In this document: in pieces, positions 35,097 through 46,599 of the stretch
Layout: each line of letters begins with the position of its first letter
Numbering within the stretch: the first letter of the stretch is position 1
From: Okapia johnstoni
Lineage: Eukaryota > Chordata > Mammalia > Artiodactyla > Giraffidae
Reading direction: 5' to 3'
Assembly: GCA_024291935.2 (NCBI GenBank)
Contig: CM044309.1
Span: forward strand, 30,280,001-30,344,000
Length of the DNA stretch: 64,000 nucleotides
Made by a program: the position numbers and the translations under genes
The notes under the pieces: model-generated
The model's database searches: none
Told to the model about the DNA's origin: nothing
What the model saw: the letters and a program-made list of their open reading frames with translations, nothing else

Positions 35097-35309
35097 AGAG
35101 TACAGTGTGTTTCCTGATTGCGGGCATTGTCCAAAATAAAGGCTTTGTGCCTGGCCACTGACAAACGGAAGACAGTAGAATATAGGGAGAGGAATGACCC
35201 CGCCGTTTTAGCCTGAAGTCCTGGCTTGGGGTCCGCACCCATCTTTCACTCCAGCATCATCTCCTCCCACCCACCCTGGTGCTCACAAGGCTACATCCCT
35301 GGGCTGCTT

Positions 35310-35605
35310 TTAAGTTTCTTCCAAGTCAAGCTCTTCCTGCCCCAGGGCCTTTGCCTTTGCTGTTCTTTCTAGGAAAGCCTTTCTACCTTTCTGTTTCCTT
35401 CCATTCTTCAGATCTCAAACCAAATATCAACGGCATAGACAAGCCCAGATAACCCAATTACTTTGTTTATTTTTTGTTTGTCTACCTGTTAATTGTTTGG
35501 GTCTTCTGAACAGAGATCCTTATTCACTGTGCTATACTAGTGACTTGAACAGTGTTAGGCTCTTACTAGACATCCAATAAACTAGTGCCGAGTGAAGAAA
35601 TTAAT
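35310..35605 (+). mobile_element. L2 3' region
   Basis: Sense L2: gggcctttgcctttgctgtt, ttcttcagatctcaaacc, ttgggtcttctgaacagag, and tagacatccaataaactag. Order and orientation match the L2 3' end. Confidence 0.65.
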
Positions 35606-35839
35606 GGCAGTGCTTCAGAGGAGACCAGTGAAACCTAGGTCCTGGGGTCATGCTAACTTACACCCTTAAGTCTCACTGGGATTCCTACTATCATTTCTAT
35701 TTGAAAAGCAAGATAATGGAATTCTCATTTCTTCACTTCTGAATAGATTTTCCTTCCTTTCTAATGTTCATCTGCCATCCTGCTTCCTGCCATTGTCCTT
35801 GGAGAAGGTGTCAGTTATAGGAAAGAGTAGTAGGACCTT

Positions 35840-36010
35840 TGAGGTTACACAGAACTGGGGTTAAATTCTATCATTTATAGTGTGATCTTGGGTATGTCAT
35901 TCAAGTTCTTTAAACCTAAGTTTCTTTATGTATAAAATGTTTCAAAGGATTATTTTTGCTTAAATAAGATGTTTACAAAGCATTTGTAACAGAGTCTGAC
36001 ATACTGTTTT
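35840..36010 (+). mobile_element. MIR SINE
   Basis: Sense MIR: actggggttaaattctatca, tgatcttgggtatgtcattc, then agtttctttatgtataaaat. Confidence 0.65.
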
Positions 36011-36429
36011 TTCCTTTTACCCAAGGAATTTAACTTTCTTGAAAATAAATTTTGATCTTGAAGGATTCTGCCTGTCAGTTGGTTATTGTTTAATTTGTTT
36101 ATGTTGGAGGAAACAAAGGGTACAGGAAGAGACAATGGATGATTTTAGATGATATTATGATCTCCTGATGGGCTAGGATTTTTGTCTGATCTCATATCAA
36201 CATCACTGATACATGTTAGGCTATTAATAGGCATGGAGAAAGAGTGAGAAATTTAGACAGTGATTTAAAAAAAAATCCTAAAATTTTTAAATCTTTTGTT
36301 TAAGGAACAAATTAAATTATTGCCCTAAAATATGAATACAACAAAGATTTTATGAAATGGTTTCAATAACAAAAAAAGCTTAAGAAGTATAAACACAGCA
36401 TTACTGTCCCCAGTCTTTGGGGACAGTCT
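36011..36429. other. non-genic stretch, no recognised repeat
   Basis: No gene or repeat is recognised. Confidence 0.45.
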
Positions 36430-36590
36430 TTAGATCTCAAAGGGTTGCTGTACAGTACTGGAAATCTTGGGATTAGGTAACACAGGTATATGCATATGTC
36501 CAAAATCATCAAGAGGTATACATTACATGTGTGCAGTATTTTTGTTTATCAACTGTATCTTGATAAAACGTAAAAAAAAGAAAAAACAAA
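36430..36590 (+). mobile_element. old L1 3' tip
   Basis: The text cacaggtatatgcatatgtc, aaaatcatcaagaggtatac and a closing ttgataaaacgtaaaaaaaa resemble the end of an old L1 3' UTR. Confidence 0.45.
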
Positions 36591-36847
36591 CTTATCTAGT
36601 TTCAATGCTTTCTTGGGGTTTTCTGACATGTATGGATTTCCACAAATTTCTAACATATTCAGGTTCTTTTTTGTTTATGTAGTACAGTTTAGGGGGACTA
36701 TTGAAGAGAAAGGGTTCTTTTGTTGAAGAGAAAAAAGTGATAATCCTTCCAACATTGATCCTATAAAAACCTCAAGTCTTCGAACATGGGGATCTTCCTC
36801 TTAGCTTAAATCAGCGGGTGAAAGAATTATATATGATAGACATGTCT

Positions 36848-36893
36848 TTATATATATATATGTACCTGTACATATATATATATATATATATAA
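36848..36893. repeat. TA-rich palindromic microsatellite
   Basis: Two TA runs flank a gtacctgtac centre, so the whole can fold on itself. Confidence 0.85.
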
Positions 36894-37049
36894 AGTAAAA
36901 TGCATATGATATATAGGTTTATAAATAAAGAACAAATACACTTAGTAGATAAAGGTTATCAAATTACTGATAAGTTTCTCTAAGGTAACAGTAAACGACA
37001 TTGTGAAGGACAAGCTGAGATAGTATCAGCTTAGAAGATAATCAGTGAG

Positions 37050-37940
37050 CCAGCAATCCTATTGCTGTGCATATGCAGGAAAAGCCATAATTCAAAAGAA
37101 CACATGAGCCCCAATGCTCATTGCAGCACTATTCACAATAGCCCAGACATAGAAGTTCTAATACTTTGGCCACCTGATGCAAAGAGCCGACTCATTGGAA
37201 TAGACCCTGATGCTGGGAAAGATTGAAGGCAGATGGAGAAGGTGACAACAGATGACGAGATGGTTGGATGGCATCATCCACTCAATGGGCATGGGTTTGA
37301 GCAAACTCCAGGAGATGGTGAAGGACAGGAAAGCCTAGTGTGCTGCAGTCCATGGGGTTCAAAGAGTCGGACATGACTGAGCAACTGAACAACAACAAAT
37401 GTCTGTTAACAGAGGAATGGATAAAGAAGATGTGGTACATACACACACACACATGCACACACACACACATAAATGCAACACTACTCAGCCACAAAAAGGA
37501 GTGAAATAGTGCCATTTGCAGAAACATGGATGGACCTAAAGACTGTCATAGAGAGTAAAGTAAGTCAGAAAGAGAAAAATAAATATTGTATAATATCACT
37601 TGTATGTGGAATCTAGGAAAAATGGTGCAGATGAACTTATTTGTAAAGCAGAAATAGAGACACAGATGTAGAGAACTTATGGATATCAAGGGGGAAAGGG
37701 AGGGTGGAATGAATTGGGAGTTGGGATTGACCTATAAACAATACTATGTATAAAATAATTAATGAGAACCTATTGTATAGCACAGGGAAGTCTCCTCAAT
37801 GCTCTCTGGTGACCTAAATGGGAACAGAATCTAAAAAAGAGGGGACACCTATATACATAGAACTGATTCACTTTGCTGTAAAACAGAAACTAAAGTGTAA
37901 AGTGACTATATTCCAATAAAAATTAAAAACATTCTCATTT
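37050..37940 (+). mobile_element. L1 3' end, split by BovB
   Basis: A sense L1: the ORF2 C-terminal codons (gccagcaatcctattgctgt; gcagcactattcacaatagc) are interrupted at 37155 and resume at 37402 with tgtctgttaacagaggaatgg. The 3' UTR then runs to cactttgctgtaaaacagaa and ccaataaaaattaaaaac. A CA run lies at 37438-37472. Confidence 0.9.
37155..37401 (+). mobile_element. BovB LINE (RTE), 3' end inside L1
   Basis: Sense BovB from ttctaatactttggccacct to an AAC-type tail (actgaacaacaacaaa). L1 coding text flanks it closely on both sides. Confidence 0.94.
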
Positions 37941-38335
37941 AAAACATGAAATTAAAAAAGAAGATAATCAGAACTAGTTTTCATGTGCCATATTATTTCC
38001 TCTTGAACAAATAATGCCAGAATCATTTTATCTCCTATAAGTGACTGGAAAAGAAATTAATATTGATGGGAAAAACACATTCATTTGAAGAAATGTCATA
38101 CAGCAAGGCCAGATAAGGGCAAAACTGCTATTTCCAACATTTTAAACTGGGATGGGTGTCCTCTGCCCAAGGTGTTGAGCTTATCCATTTTTCTAGGGTA
38201 AATTTCATTGTCTCTGCCAGCATTTCTCACTGTTTTTTTCCATTTACTCACAGGAAGTGTCATTCCATTGATTTAATTATCTTAATTATAAGATGTGAAA
38301 CTTTATAAGATAGATAAGAATTGTAGATAAGATAC
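37941..38335. other. non-genic stretch, no recognised repeat
   Basis: Nothing is recognised. Confidence 0.45.
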
Positions 38336-38487
38336 CAGAGGATGAGATGGTTGGATAACATCACTGACTCAATGGACATAAGTTTGAGCAAATTCTGGGA
38401 GATAGTGAAGGACAGGAAAGTCTGGTATGCTGCAGTCTATGGGGTTGCAAAGAGGCAGACACTACTGAGAGACTGAACAACAACAAC
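38336..38487 (+). mobile_element. BovB LINE (RTE), 3' tip
   Basis: Sense BovB, only about 150 bases: gaggatgagatggttggat to an AAC-type tail (gactgaacaacaacaacag). Confidence 0.92.
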
Positions 38488-39467
38488 AGATAAGATATGA
38501 ACCTTTCTATCAGCTACAAGATGGACCTATGACTGATTTTTCGCTATTCAGGGCCTTGCAACTGTCATACAAAGTATAACACTGTATTCTGGTGATCTAT
38601 TCACCTTCCAGTTGTGAGCTTTCAGTGCTTCTAGTTCATAGACTATTTAGTTTTTTATTAAAGAGAATTAGAGCATAATCAGAAATTTATTTTCAGAGAT
38701 AAATCTTAAAGGTTAGGTCATCAGTGCAAATCCTGCCCCCCCCCCCCCAAAAAAAAGACAACCCCAGAAACTATTCTGTTCAAAAAATTTTGACTTGCTT
38801 TGAAAACTAAAGTGAAAATTCTAAAATTCATCAACCCACAATCGTAACATCTCTACATCACTCAGATGTTCTGTTGGTGGATCAATAGTTCTACATTTTC
38901 TTTACTCACTGCAAAAGCTAATGAAGTTCAGTGTCTCTTACAAAAAGACAAACAGTCAAAGTAATGAAAAGATAATTATAAAGAAGTAAATTACTGGAAT
39001 TTAATGGAAAACCAATTTTAGGGCATGATTTTTCTTCAGTACAAAATTTTTGTTTCTTTGAGGTCTTCTAAGACTGAACAGATTCAAAATGACTCAGTCC
39101 AATGTCAGAGTGTTTGACATTGAAGGAAAAAAATCACTCTTTGAGCAGTCATCAGGAAATCAATTCTTAAACAGGACGATGGGGATGATTTTACAAATAT
39201 AATGGCAAGATTTAAAGTAGGGAAGTTCCAGAAGGTTGCAGCATTTGTTTGATTTTCAAACTGAAGTTCATTATGCCTCATTTTTTAAGTTTGATGAAAA
39301 TGCAGCAAATAATAAGGGCAGATTTCTTAGACATTTTCAGAGCACAGGAAGTTCCCGACAGATTACAGATCTAACAATAGCCTAGAAACAGCAGCAGAGC
39401 ACACGAAGAAGTGATCCTGGGTCACTCACTGGTTTATCAGAGGATGTGAATTATACGGCCCACTTTA
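38488..39467. other. non-genic stretch
   Basis: No gene is found. It contains the C/A homopolymer pair listed next. Confidence 0.45.
38733..38758 (+). repeat. poly-C / poly-A junction
   Basis: About 16 C followed by about 8 A. Runs like this are prone to sequencing and assembly error. Confidence 0.9.
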
Positions 39468-39660
39468 TGTGCGTGCTAAGTCTGACTCTTCGCGACCCTA
39501 AGGAGTGTAGCCCACCAGACTCCTCTATGGAGTTCTCCAGGCAAGAAAACTGGCGTGGGTTGCCATGCCCTCCTCCAGGGCATCATCCTGACTCAGGGAT
39601 CGAACCCGCATCTCTTATATCTTCTTCTTTGGCAGGCAGATTCTTTACCACAAGTGCCAT
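39468..39660 (-). mobile_element. Bov-tA SINE
   Basis: An antisense Bov-tA with internal deletions near the tail: tgcgtgctaagtctgactct skips part of the usual text. Confidence 0.9.
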
Positions 39661-40728
39661 CATATAATTACTGACTATATAAATTGTCGAATTTTAAGCA
39701 CATCAGTCAGTTATACATTGCCATTATGGTAGGCATTTCTTGCTTTTGTTAAAAACAAAACAAAGACCAAACAAACAGACAAAAAAACCCCAAAAAACCT
39801 TTCCTTAGAAAAAGATGCTCTGCATGTAAAAACACAGTGTTTTCTGCTCTCTCAAACTTGTTCCTAATTGTTGACTAGGCATGTTTCCTAATTCCCAGGT
39901 ATGGCTCCCCTTATCTGCTTATGTTGCCTTACATATTTCCCTTTATGTAAATTTAATAACATTTCTAATGCTCTTACCCGTTCTTTTTTGAGTGAAGCCA
40001 AGGTATGCTTGATGTCTGAACTTGATCTCCTTGGTCTGTCTTCTACTTGGTCATGCTGAAAAGTGTAAACATCTGCCTGGACACAGTTGTTAAATGTGAT
40101 AGATTATGGAGAAAAGTCTTTAAGCTGTGTCGGAATAATCTCCATATTTCTAAATGTAATTTCACCTTGGGATAGAGCTTTGTCAAGGTAGGTTTAGCTT
40201 TTGCTGAGTTCTTTAGGTAGCCTGGAATGGAAAAATTCTCCAAGTTGCATGGATTTGAATAGCAAGCACTCATGAAATATATGTGAAATTCTGTTAGCTG
40301 ACAGAAGACTATTGTTATTCAAACCTTGAGTTCTCTCCCTTAGTCACTCTTGACCTTTTTTTCCAGGGACATTTTCAAGAAGTAGAGAGGACTGTCATCA
40401 CAGAGATAAGTGCTGTCTCTGTTGACAGGTCTTGGGAAATTCCCAAAAGAAGCAATCTGTTTAGGGTGCTACAAAGAACCAGAAATCACAGATTTTTTTT
40501 TTTTTTTCCTTTCCAAGCCAACCAACAAAAAGTCTAGATCTTTTCAGGATATTGGTGATAAAGATTTTGTCACTAGAACTGACCCCCTGATCCAATGTTT
40601 CCTAAAAGAGAGATGAAGTATATAGTTTTCCCGAGATATCAAATCAGTATGAATTCCTAGAGCTTCTCATTAAGAATAATATTCATATTAAGTCACATTT
40701 ATAAACGCTTACTATGTGATTGTGTGTG
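39661..40728. other. non-genic stretch, no recognised repeat
   Basis: No gene is found. A T-run lies at 40493-40507. Confidence 0.45.
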
Positions 40729-40928
40729 TGCACGTGCTCAGTTATCCCGACTGTTTGCAACCCCATGGACAATAACCCACCAGGCTCCTCTGTCCACGGA
40801 ATCTTCCAAGCAAGAAGACTGGAATGGGTTGCCGTGCCCTCCTCAGGGGATCTTCCTAACCCAGGGATGAAAACTGCATCTCTTGTATCTCCTGCATTGG
40901 CAGGCAGGTTCTTTACCAGAGTCACCAG
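40729..40928 (-). mobile_element. Bov-tA SINE
   Basis: An antisense Bov-tA: cacgtgctcagttatcccga to ttctttaccagagtcacc. Confidence 0.92.
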
Positions 40929-40949
40929 ATTAGAACTAATTAATTCATT

Positions 40950-41060
40950 TTCGTCATTTAATCCTCTTACAACTTTACAAAGCAGGTATTTTCATAAGGC
41001 CCATTTTATAATAAAACTGATGCTTAGAGGGATGAAAGCAGTCACTCAGGGCTGTTTTAT
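40950..41060 (-). mobile_element. MIR SINE
   Basis: Antisense MIR: catttaatcctcttacaact, aagcaggtattttcataagg, ctgatgcttagagggatgaa. Confidence 0.65.
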
Positions 41061-41459
41061 TGCAAGGCTTCTATGTATACAGCAGAGCTTTCTAGGATTT
41101 TGACAAATGCATTTAGAAATTTAGAGAAATGCCATTCTGAGGTCTTGAAATCTTTTAAATGGCACTCCTAGAAGTAAGTCATACATTGCTATCAGGCAAT
41201 GCTTAGCCAGTGTGGGTGAGTGATACCCTGGAGGACTCTGAATGTCAGGAGAGGGCTGCTCTCCAAGGGGTCAGTCTCAGGCTGGTAGGGTCAGTTCATT
41301 TCTGGCTGCTAACAAGATACAATATTTACTTTCCAATTTTACCCTCTCATCCCCACATTCATAACCCTATTATTCCGAGATATTCTTGAATTATTTAAAG
41401 ATTCACTTAACTGTGTCCTGCGGTTGGGTACTCCCAAGCCTTCAATCATAGCATCTCTC
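41061..41459. other. non-genic stretch, no recognised repeat
   Basis: Nothing is recognised. Confidence 0.45.
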
Positions 41460-41965
41460 TCTGAGGACCACATTCCTACCATGCTTTATGATCCAGCTGA
41501 CAATCTCTTTTCCTGTCAAGCCTTTTTTCAGCTTTGTTGTTGTTGTTCAGTCACTAAGTCATGTCTGACTCTTTGAGACCCCATGGACTGCAGCATACCA
41601 GGCTTTTTTGTCCTTCTCTATCTCCATGAGTTTGCTCAAACTCATGCCCACTGAGTCGGTGAAGCCATCCAACCATCTCATCCTCTGTCATCCCCTTCTC
41701 CTCCTGCCCTCAATCTTTCTCAGCATCAGGGTCTTTTCCAGTGAGTCAGCTCTTCAGCTTCTTAGGTATGATAAACTCCTCCATCTACTGCACCCCCACA
41801 ACATTCTGTCCAGTCTTGTTCTTAGCATTTGTCAGATTCTAGCACGATTATTTGTTTACCATCTGTTTTTCTTTGCTAGCTCATGAATTCTCTGATAACA
41901 CAGATGATGTTATTTAATCAGTGCTAAGCACCATGGCAGGCAGTTAATATGCTTTTGCCAAGCAA
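41460..41965 (+). mobile_element. L2 3' region, split by BovB
   Basis: Sense L2-like text before the BovB (catgctttatgatccagctg) and after it (tttgctagctcatgaattct; gcaccatggcaggcagttaa) reads as one element. Confidence 0.45.
41535..41762 (-). mobile_element. BovB LINE (RTE), 3' tip
   Basis: A minus-strand BovB with a TTG-type tail (tgttgttgttgttcagtcac), ending at about ccagtgagtcagctcttcag. Confidence 0.92.
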
Positions 41966-42374
41966 ATAAAAGGTTTGATATAAAGAAATATTTTATGAAG
42001 ACTGTGAAATTGTAGTTATTTTCCTTCTCAACTTCTAAAAGCCAGCTAACTCATTTGACCTTACACCGCTTCTCACAAAGTATCTACCGTATTTTGAGTA
42101 TGTGTCTGTGACAGCACAGGGAAGTTTCATCAAAGTGTCCAAAGGTCTACAGCCCCTTAGAAGGGCCTTCCAGTTTCCTAGGAGTTTCTCGCAGTTTTCC
42201 ACATGTAGAACATTCATTAAGAGGGTTTCCTACTTTAGTAAATGTCAGAGGAACCCCTGTAATCACAGGAGGTATTAGCAAAAGAGGGTCACATTAGAGA
42301 GAGGGAGTGTAGCTCCCTGGAGATGTATTAAAATTAAGGGTAACTTGGCCCAACGGTTGTGCAAAATAGGTGGT
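41966..42374. other. non-genic stretch, no recognised repeat
   Basis: Nothing is recognised. Confidence 0.45.
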
Positions 42375-42908
42375 TCTTTAAAAAATTAAACACAGAGTTA
42401 CTATGTGACCCAACAATTCTACTCCTTGGTAGCTATCCAAAAGAACTGAATACAGGTACTCAAAAACATGTATAAGTATATTCATAACAGCATTATTCAC
42501 AATAGCTAAAAGGTGGAAATAGCCCAAATGTCCATCAATGGAAGGATGGATAAACAAATTGTGGTATATTCACTCAGAAATATTATTCAACCATGGAAAG
42601 GAATTAGTGCTTGTATATGGTAATACAGGATGACGCTCAAAAATATTAAGTGAAAGCCAGAAACAAAAGGTCAAATATTATATGATTCCATTTAGATGAA
42701 GTATCAGAATTGGTAAATCCTCTGAAATAGAAACCAGATTGATGGTTGCAGAGGGTAGAGAGAGCAGCAAATGGGGAGCAACTGCTTAATAAGCATGGAA
42801 TTTCCTTTAGAGATAAAATGTTTTAGAATTAGACAGAAGTGATGATTGTACAACATTGTGAATGCACAAAAATGCACTGAATTGTTCACTTTAAAATGGT
42901 TAACTTTA

Positions 42909-43156
42909 GTGGTTGTCAAGGGGGCAGGTAGGGGAGGGAAAATTGGAAGTTTGGGGTTAGGAGAGAAACTATTATATATAGGCTGGATAAACAACAAGGT
43001 TCTACTGTATATAGTACAGAGAACTATATTCAATATCCTGTGACAAATTATAATGGAAAAGAATAAGAAAAAAATATAACTGAGTCACTCTGCTGTATAG
43101 AAGAAATTAATACGGCATTGTAAATCAACTATACTTTAATAAAATAAAAAAAAAAA
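42909..43156 (+). mobile_element. L1 3' tail, nested copy 1
   Basis: Artiodactyl-type L1 tail: acaacaaggttctactgtat, gtcactctgctgtatagaag, and an end in tttaataaaataaaaaaaaa. Confidence 0.85.
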
Positions 43157-43365
43157 CCTGGGTGGGGCAAGGATAATTAGGAATTCAGGACTAACAGATA
43201 CATACTACTATATATAAAATAGCTTAACAACAAGGACCTATTGTATAGCACAGTGAACTATATTTAGTATCTTTTAATAACTATAATGGAAAAGGACCTG
43301 AAAAAGAATATATAAATTACTTTGCTGTACACCCGAAACATTGTAAATCAACTACACTTCAATTA
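43157..43365 (+). mobile_element. L1 3' tail, nested copy 2
   Basis: A second, more diverged L1 tail of the same kind directly follows: acaacaaggacctattgtat, actttgctgtacacccgaaa, tcaactacacttcaattaaa. Confidence 0.85.
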
Positions 43366-43435
43366 AAAATGGTTAATTTTACATTATATGAATATGACCT
43401 GAATTGAAAGAAATAAAAGGGGATTAAAGAGAAAA

Positions 43436-44061
43436 AAAAAAAACAATAGAAAAGGAGGTCAGAGGGTTATGCTGAGGACTTGACCAGCTAATACTGGTTT
43501 TGAAGACGTAGTAAGATAAAAGCAAGGAAGGAGGTAGCCTCTAGAAGCTGGAGAAAGCAAGTAACAAATTCTCCCCTAGAGCTCCAAGAAGGAGCACACA
43601 TCTGCCATCACCTTGATGTTAGCCCAGTGAGACCAGTGTTGGACCGCTAATCTCCAGCACAGTAAAATAATACATTTGTATTTTTTGAAGCTAAAAAAGG
43701 TAACAAAATATCATGCCTTCGCGTCACAGCTGAAAAGAACTTCCCAGATCTAGTACAATCCTGATGGAAATATGGTGAGAAAGATGGTCTTTTCAAGGGC
43801 ACATAGCTAGTTGTCCTATTTATTTAAAAAAAAACAACATTGTTTCCTTCTCAAAATAAAGAGAAAGGAAGAGAAGAAACAATGAATGGGGTTATTATTC
43901 TAATTTTATGAGAAGAAACAAATTCACTGAGATTAAGTAACTTGACCATTATTTCATATCTAATACTGTGTTTTAAGTATTTAAAAATATCAAATGAAGG
44001 TACATGAATGATAACTAAAAAAATCACATCCTAGCAGATAGAAGGACTTACGATGAATAGC
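43436..44061. other. non-genic stretch
   Basis: No gene is found. MIR-like antisense text occurs at 43890-43965 (ctgagattaagtaacttgac). Confidence 0.4.
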
Positions 44062-44071
44062 ATCCACTTCT

Positions 44072-44277
44072 GTGTTGCTCTTAGTCGCTCAGTTGTGTCC
44101 GACTCTTTGCGACCCTATGGACTGTAGCCCTCTGTCCATGGAGATTCTCCAGGCAAGAATACTAGAGTGTGTTGCCATGCCCTCCTCCAGGGAATCTTCT
44201 TTCCAACCCAGGGATCAAACCCAGGTCTCTCACATTGTGGGCTGATTGTTTACTGTCTGAGCCACCAGAGAAGCCCA
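44072..44277 (-). mobile_element. Bov-tA SINE, unit 1 of a dimer
   Basis: An antisense Bov-tA with a short deletion after gactgtagcc. A second partial unit follows without intervening sequence. Confidence 0.93.
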
Positions 44278-44400
44278 CGAATACAGGCGTGGGCAGCCTA
44301 TCGCTTCTCCAGGGGAACTTCCCTACCCAGGAATTGAACCGGGGTCTCCTGGACTGCAGGAGGATTCTTTACCAGCTGAGCTACCAGGGAAGCCTTTACT
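44278..44400 (-). mobile_element. Bov-tA SINE, unit 2 of a dimer (partial)
   Basis: An antisense partial Bov-tA (head plus the start of the BovA region). The target repeat atccacttct lies at 44062-44071 and 44401-44410, outside both units. Confidence 0.92.
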
Positions 44401-44504
44401 ATCCACTTCTAATACACCTCAAACCCAGTCCTCATCCACTGCACTTATTAATTCTTCTTCTGCTTCTAGTATAACTTAAACGTTACAATATAATGTTACT
44501 ATGC

Positions 44505-44712
44505 ATTGATATTTAACAGGCACTTCTTAAGTGCTTCTTAAGTGCTTTGCGAAAATAACTCATTGAATCTGTGTAACAATTCTGTGAGGTAGATACTAGT
44601 ATCGCCCTACTCTACATGGCCTGGTTAACATAATGTATCTAGAAGGTGCTAGAGCTGGGATTTGCTACCATCTGGCTTTGGACTCCATGCTGTTAACTAC
44701 GACATCACACTA
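44505..44712 (-). mobile_element. MIR SINE
   Basis: Antisense MIR, well preserved: cattgaatctgtgtaacaat, tctgtgaggtagatactag, ggtgctagagctgggatttg, ggactccatgctgttaacta. Confidence 0.75.
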
Positions 44713-44817
44713 CTTACAAACACTAACTTTGTTTTGTAAGGCTCATTGTGGCCGAGCAGCATGCCCACATTCATGGCCAGGCTGGGATCTGAGCCCACCT
44801 GGGCTCTAAAGCCCTGG

Positions 44818-45044
44818 CATAGGTGTGTGCTAAGTCTCTTCAGTTGTGTCCTACTCTTTTGGACCCCATGGACCGTAGCCAGCCAGGCTCCTCTGTCCTT
44901 GGGATTCTCCAGGCAAGAATACTGGAGTGGGTTGCCATGACCTCCTCCAGGGGATCTTCCTGACCCAGGGATCGAACCCGCCTCTCTTACATCCACTCAC
45001 ATTGGCAGGTGGGTTCTTTACCACTAGTGCCACCTGGGAAGCTC
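44818..45044 (-). mobile_element. Bov-tA SINE with target-site duplication
   Basis: An antisense Bov-tA flanked by ctaaagccctgg (44806-44817) and ctaaggctctgg (45045-45056), two mismatches. Confidence 0.93.
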
Positions 45045-45056
45045 CTAAGGCTCTGG

Positions 45057-45741
45057 AGCTCTCTGCTGAATCTTTTTGCCTCAGAAACTGGCTGTCCGCT
45101 GAAGGGAGAGAACCCTGCCTGGGATTAGAAAGGGAGAGCTGGTTGAAGGTAACAGCCTCCTAGAAAAAACCCACCACCAGAGTTTTCTAGTACATCATTT
45201 TTTTTAAAATGTGTTTTTAAAATCAGAAAAACAGGCTTTAAAGGTCTATTTTTTTTTGATAACATCTTTTCTTGGAGTCATAAAAAATTAACATCCTTTT
45301 CTTTTCTCTTAAAAAAAAAATACAGATTTTTGGAAAGCAGAAATCTGTTCAGCTACCCTTTAAAGGTTTGTGTTGTGTTTGTGCTAGAACGCTGGTGCAC
45401 AAAATGCTTGGAGGCATTCTCTGTAGCTCAGGCCAGAAGACCTGGGTCCTGGAACTACACTGTCTCCTATCTCACCAGAGTAACTCTGCCTTCTTTCTGA
45501 CAACAGTGACAATAGTGACTTAAGTTTCCCTTACAGCTGTCTTTCCTTGTTCTAGACAGAGGTTTTCAAACTCGACTGTGCACCCTCAGGCACCCTGGGC
45601 AACATTTCAAAATTGTATGTAGAGTCAGGGTGAGGAGAGCGGAGAGTCAGGGGTAGGAGAGGAGCAGGCAGAAAAGGCATGCATGTGGGTCAGCATCGTC
45701 GACCCCCACCCCCAACTTAACCTAGAGAAGCCGCATTGGCC
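45057..45741. other. non-genic stretch, no recognised repeat
   Basis: No gene is found. There are T- and A-runs at 45199-45207, 45250-45257 and 45310-45320. Confidence 0.45.
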
Positions 45742-45749
45742 CTATGGAT

Positions 45750-45975
45750 GTGTGTGTGCTGTATCTCTTCAGTCGTGTCTGACTCTTCGTGACCACATGG
45801 ACTGCATCCCACCAGGCTCCTCTGTCCACAGGATTCTCCAGGCAAGAATACTGGAGTGGGTTGGTGTACCCTCCTCCAGGGGATCTTCCCAACCCAGGAA
45901 CAAACCTGGGTCTCTTGCGTCTCCTGCATTGGCAGGCAGGTTCTTTATCACAAGAGCCACCTGGGAAGCCCAACT
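45750..45975 (-). mobile_element. Bov-tA SINE with target-site duplication
   Basis: An antisense Bov-tA flanked by ctatggat at 45742-45749 and 45976-45983. Confidence 0.93.
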
Positions 45976-45983
45976 CTATGGAT

Positions 45984-46599
45984 CTTCCCACAGTTGTTGG
46001 AAGAAAATATTTTATTGAGAAAAAAAATACCATTGTGGGTAAAGAAGAATATGTAGAACCAGAGAAATTGGGGTCAGAAGGGAATAAGATAAAAACACCC
46101 CTTAGAATAGTAAGAAAATAAGGCACATACATCTAAGATGGGTATCTAAACAGTATTCAACCAAGGCAAGATTCTAGAAGCTGACCACCCATCAAGCCGT
46201 TAAGGTGAAAACTCCACTGTACATGCCATGGTGGGGGAAGCCAGATTGTGTTGTGAGAATTTAAAAGAGAAAGAAAGTTAGAGGAGGAAAAGATGGGGTG
46301 AGTTAAATATAATAAACCCAAAGTCGTCTTTCTGGGAAAGGAGCTCCTTAATAATTCAATTCACTGTGGACTCCGAAGTTGCAGGTGAAGCCAGAGAACA
46401 CTCAGAGGAAACCAAATTAAATTTTTGCTGGAGAAAGAAAAAAATGGAAGAACTAGACTGCCATCCTGAGGCAGAATGCTAGGAAATGGTGATTGAAGTG
46501 CTGCCGGAGTGTTTGTAGCCCAATTTGGCACCTACCTTGGTATTGAAATACCCTCAAGCTGTTCTATTTTCCTAAGCAGTAGTTTTATAAAATTGATCT
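45984..46599. other. non-genic stretch, no recognised repeat
   Basis: Nothing is recognised. Confidence 0.45.

Larger units (their letters stand above)
42375..43435 (+). mobile_element. old L1 3' end hosting nested L1 tails
   Basis: Sense L1: the ORF2 end (gtgacccaacaattctactc; ggaaatagcccaaatgtcca) and 3' UTR run to taaaatggttaacttta at 42892-42908. After 455 foreign bases the same UTR resumes at 43366 with aaaatggttaatttta and closes in gaattgaaagaaataaaa. Confidence 0.85.
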
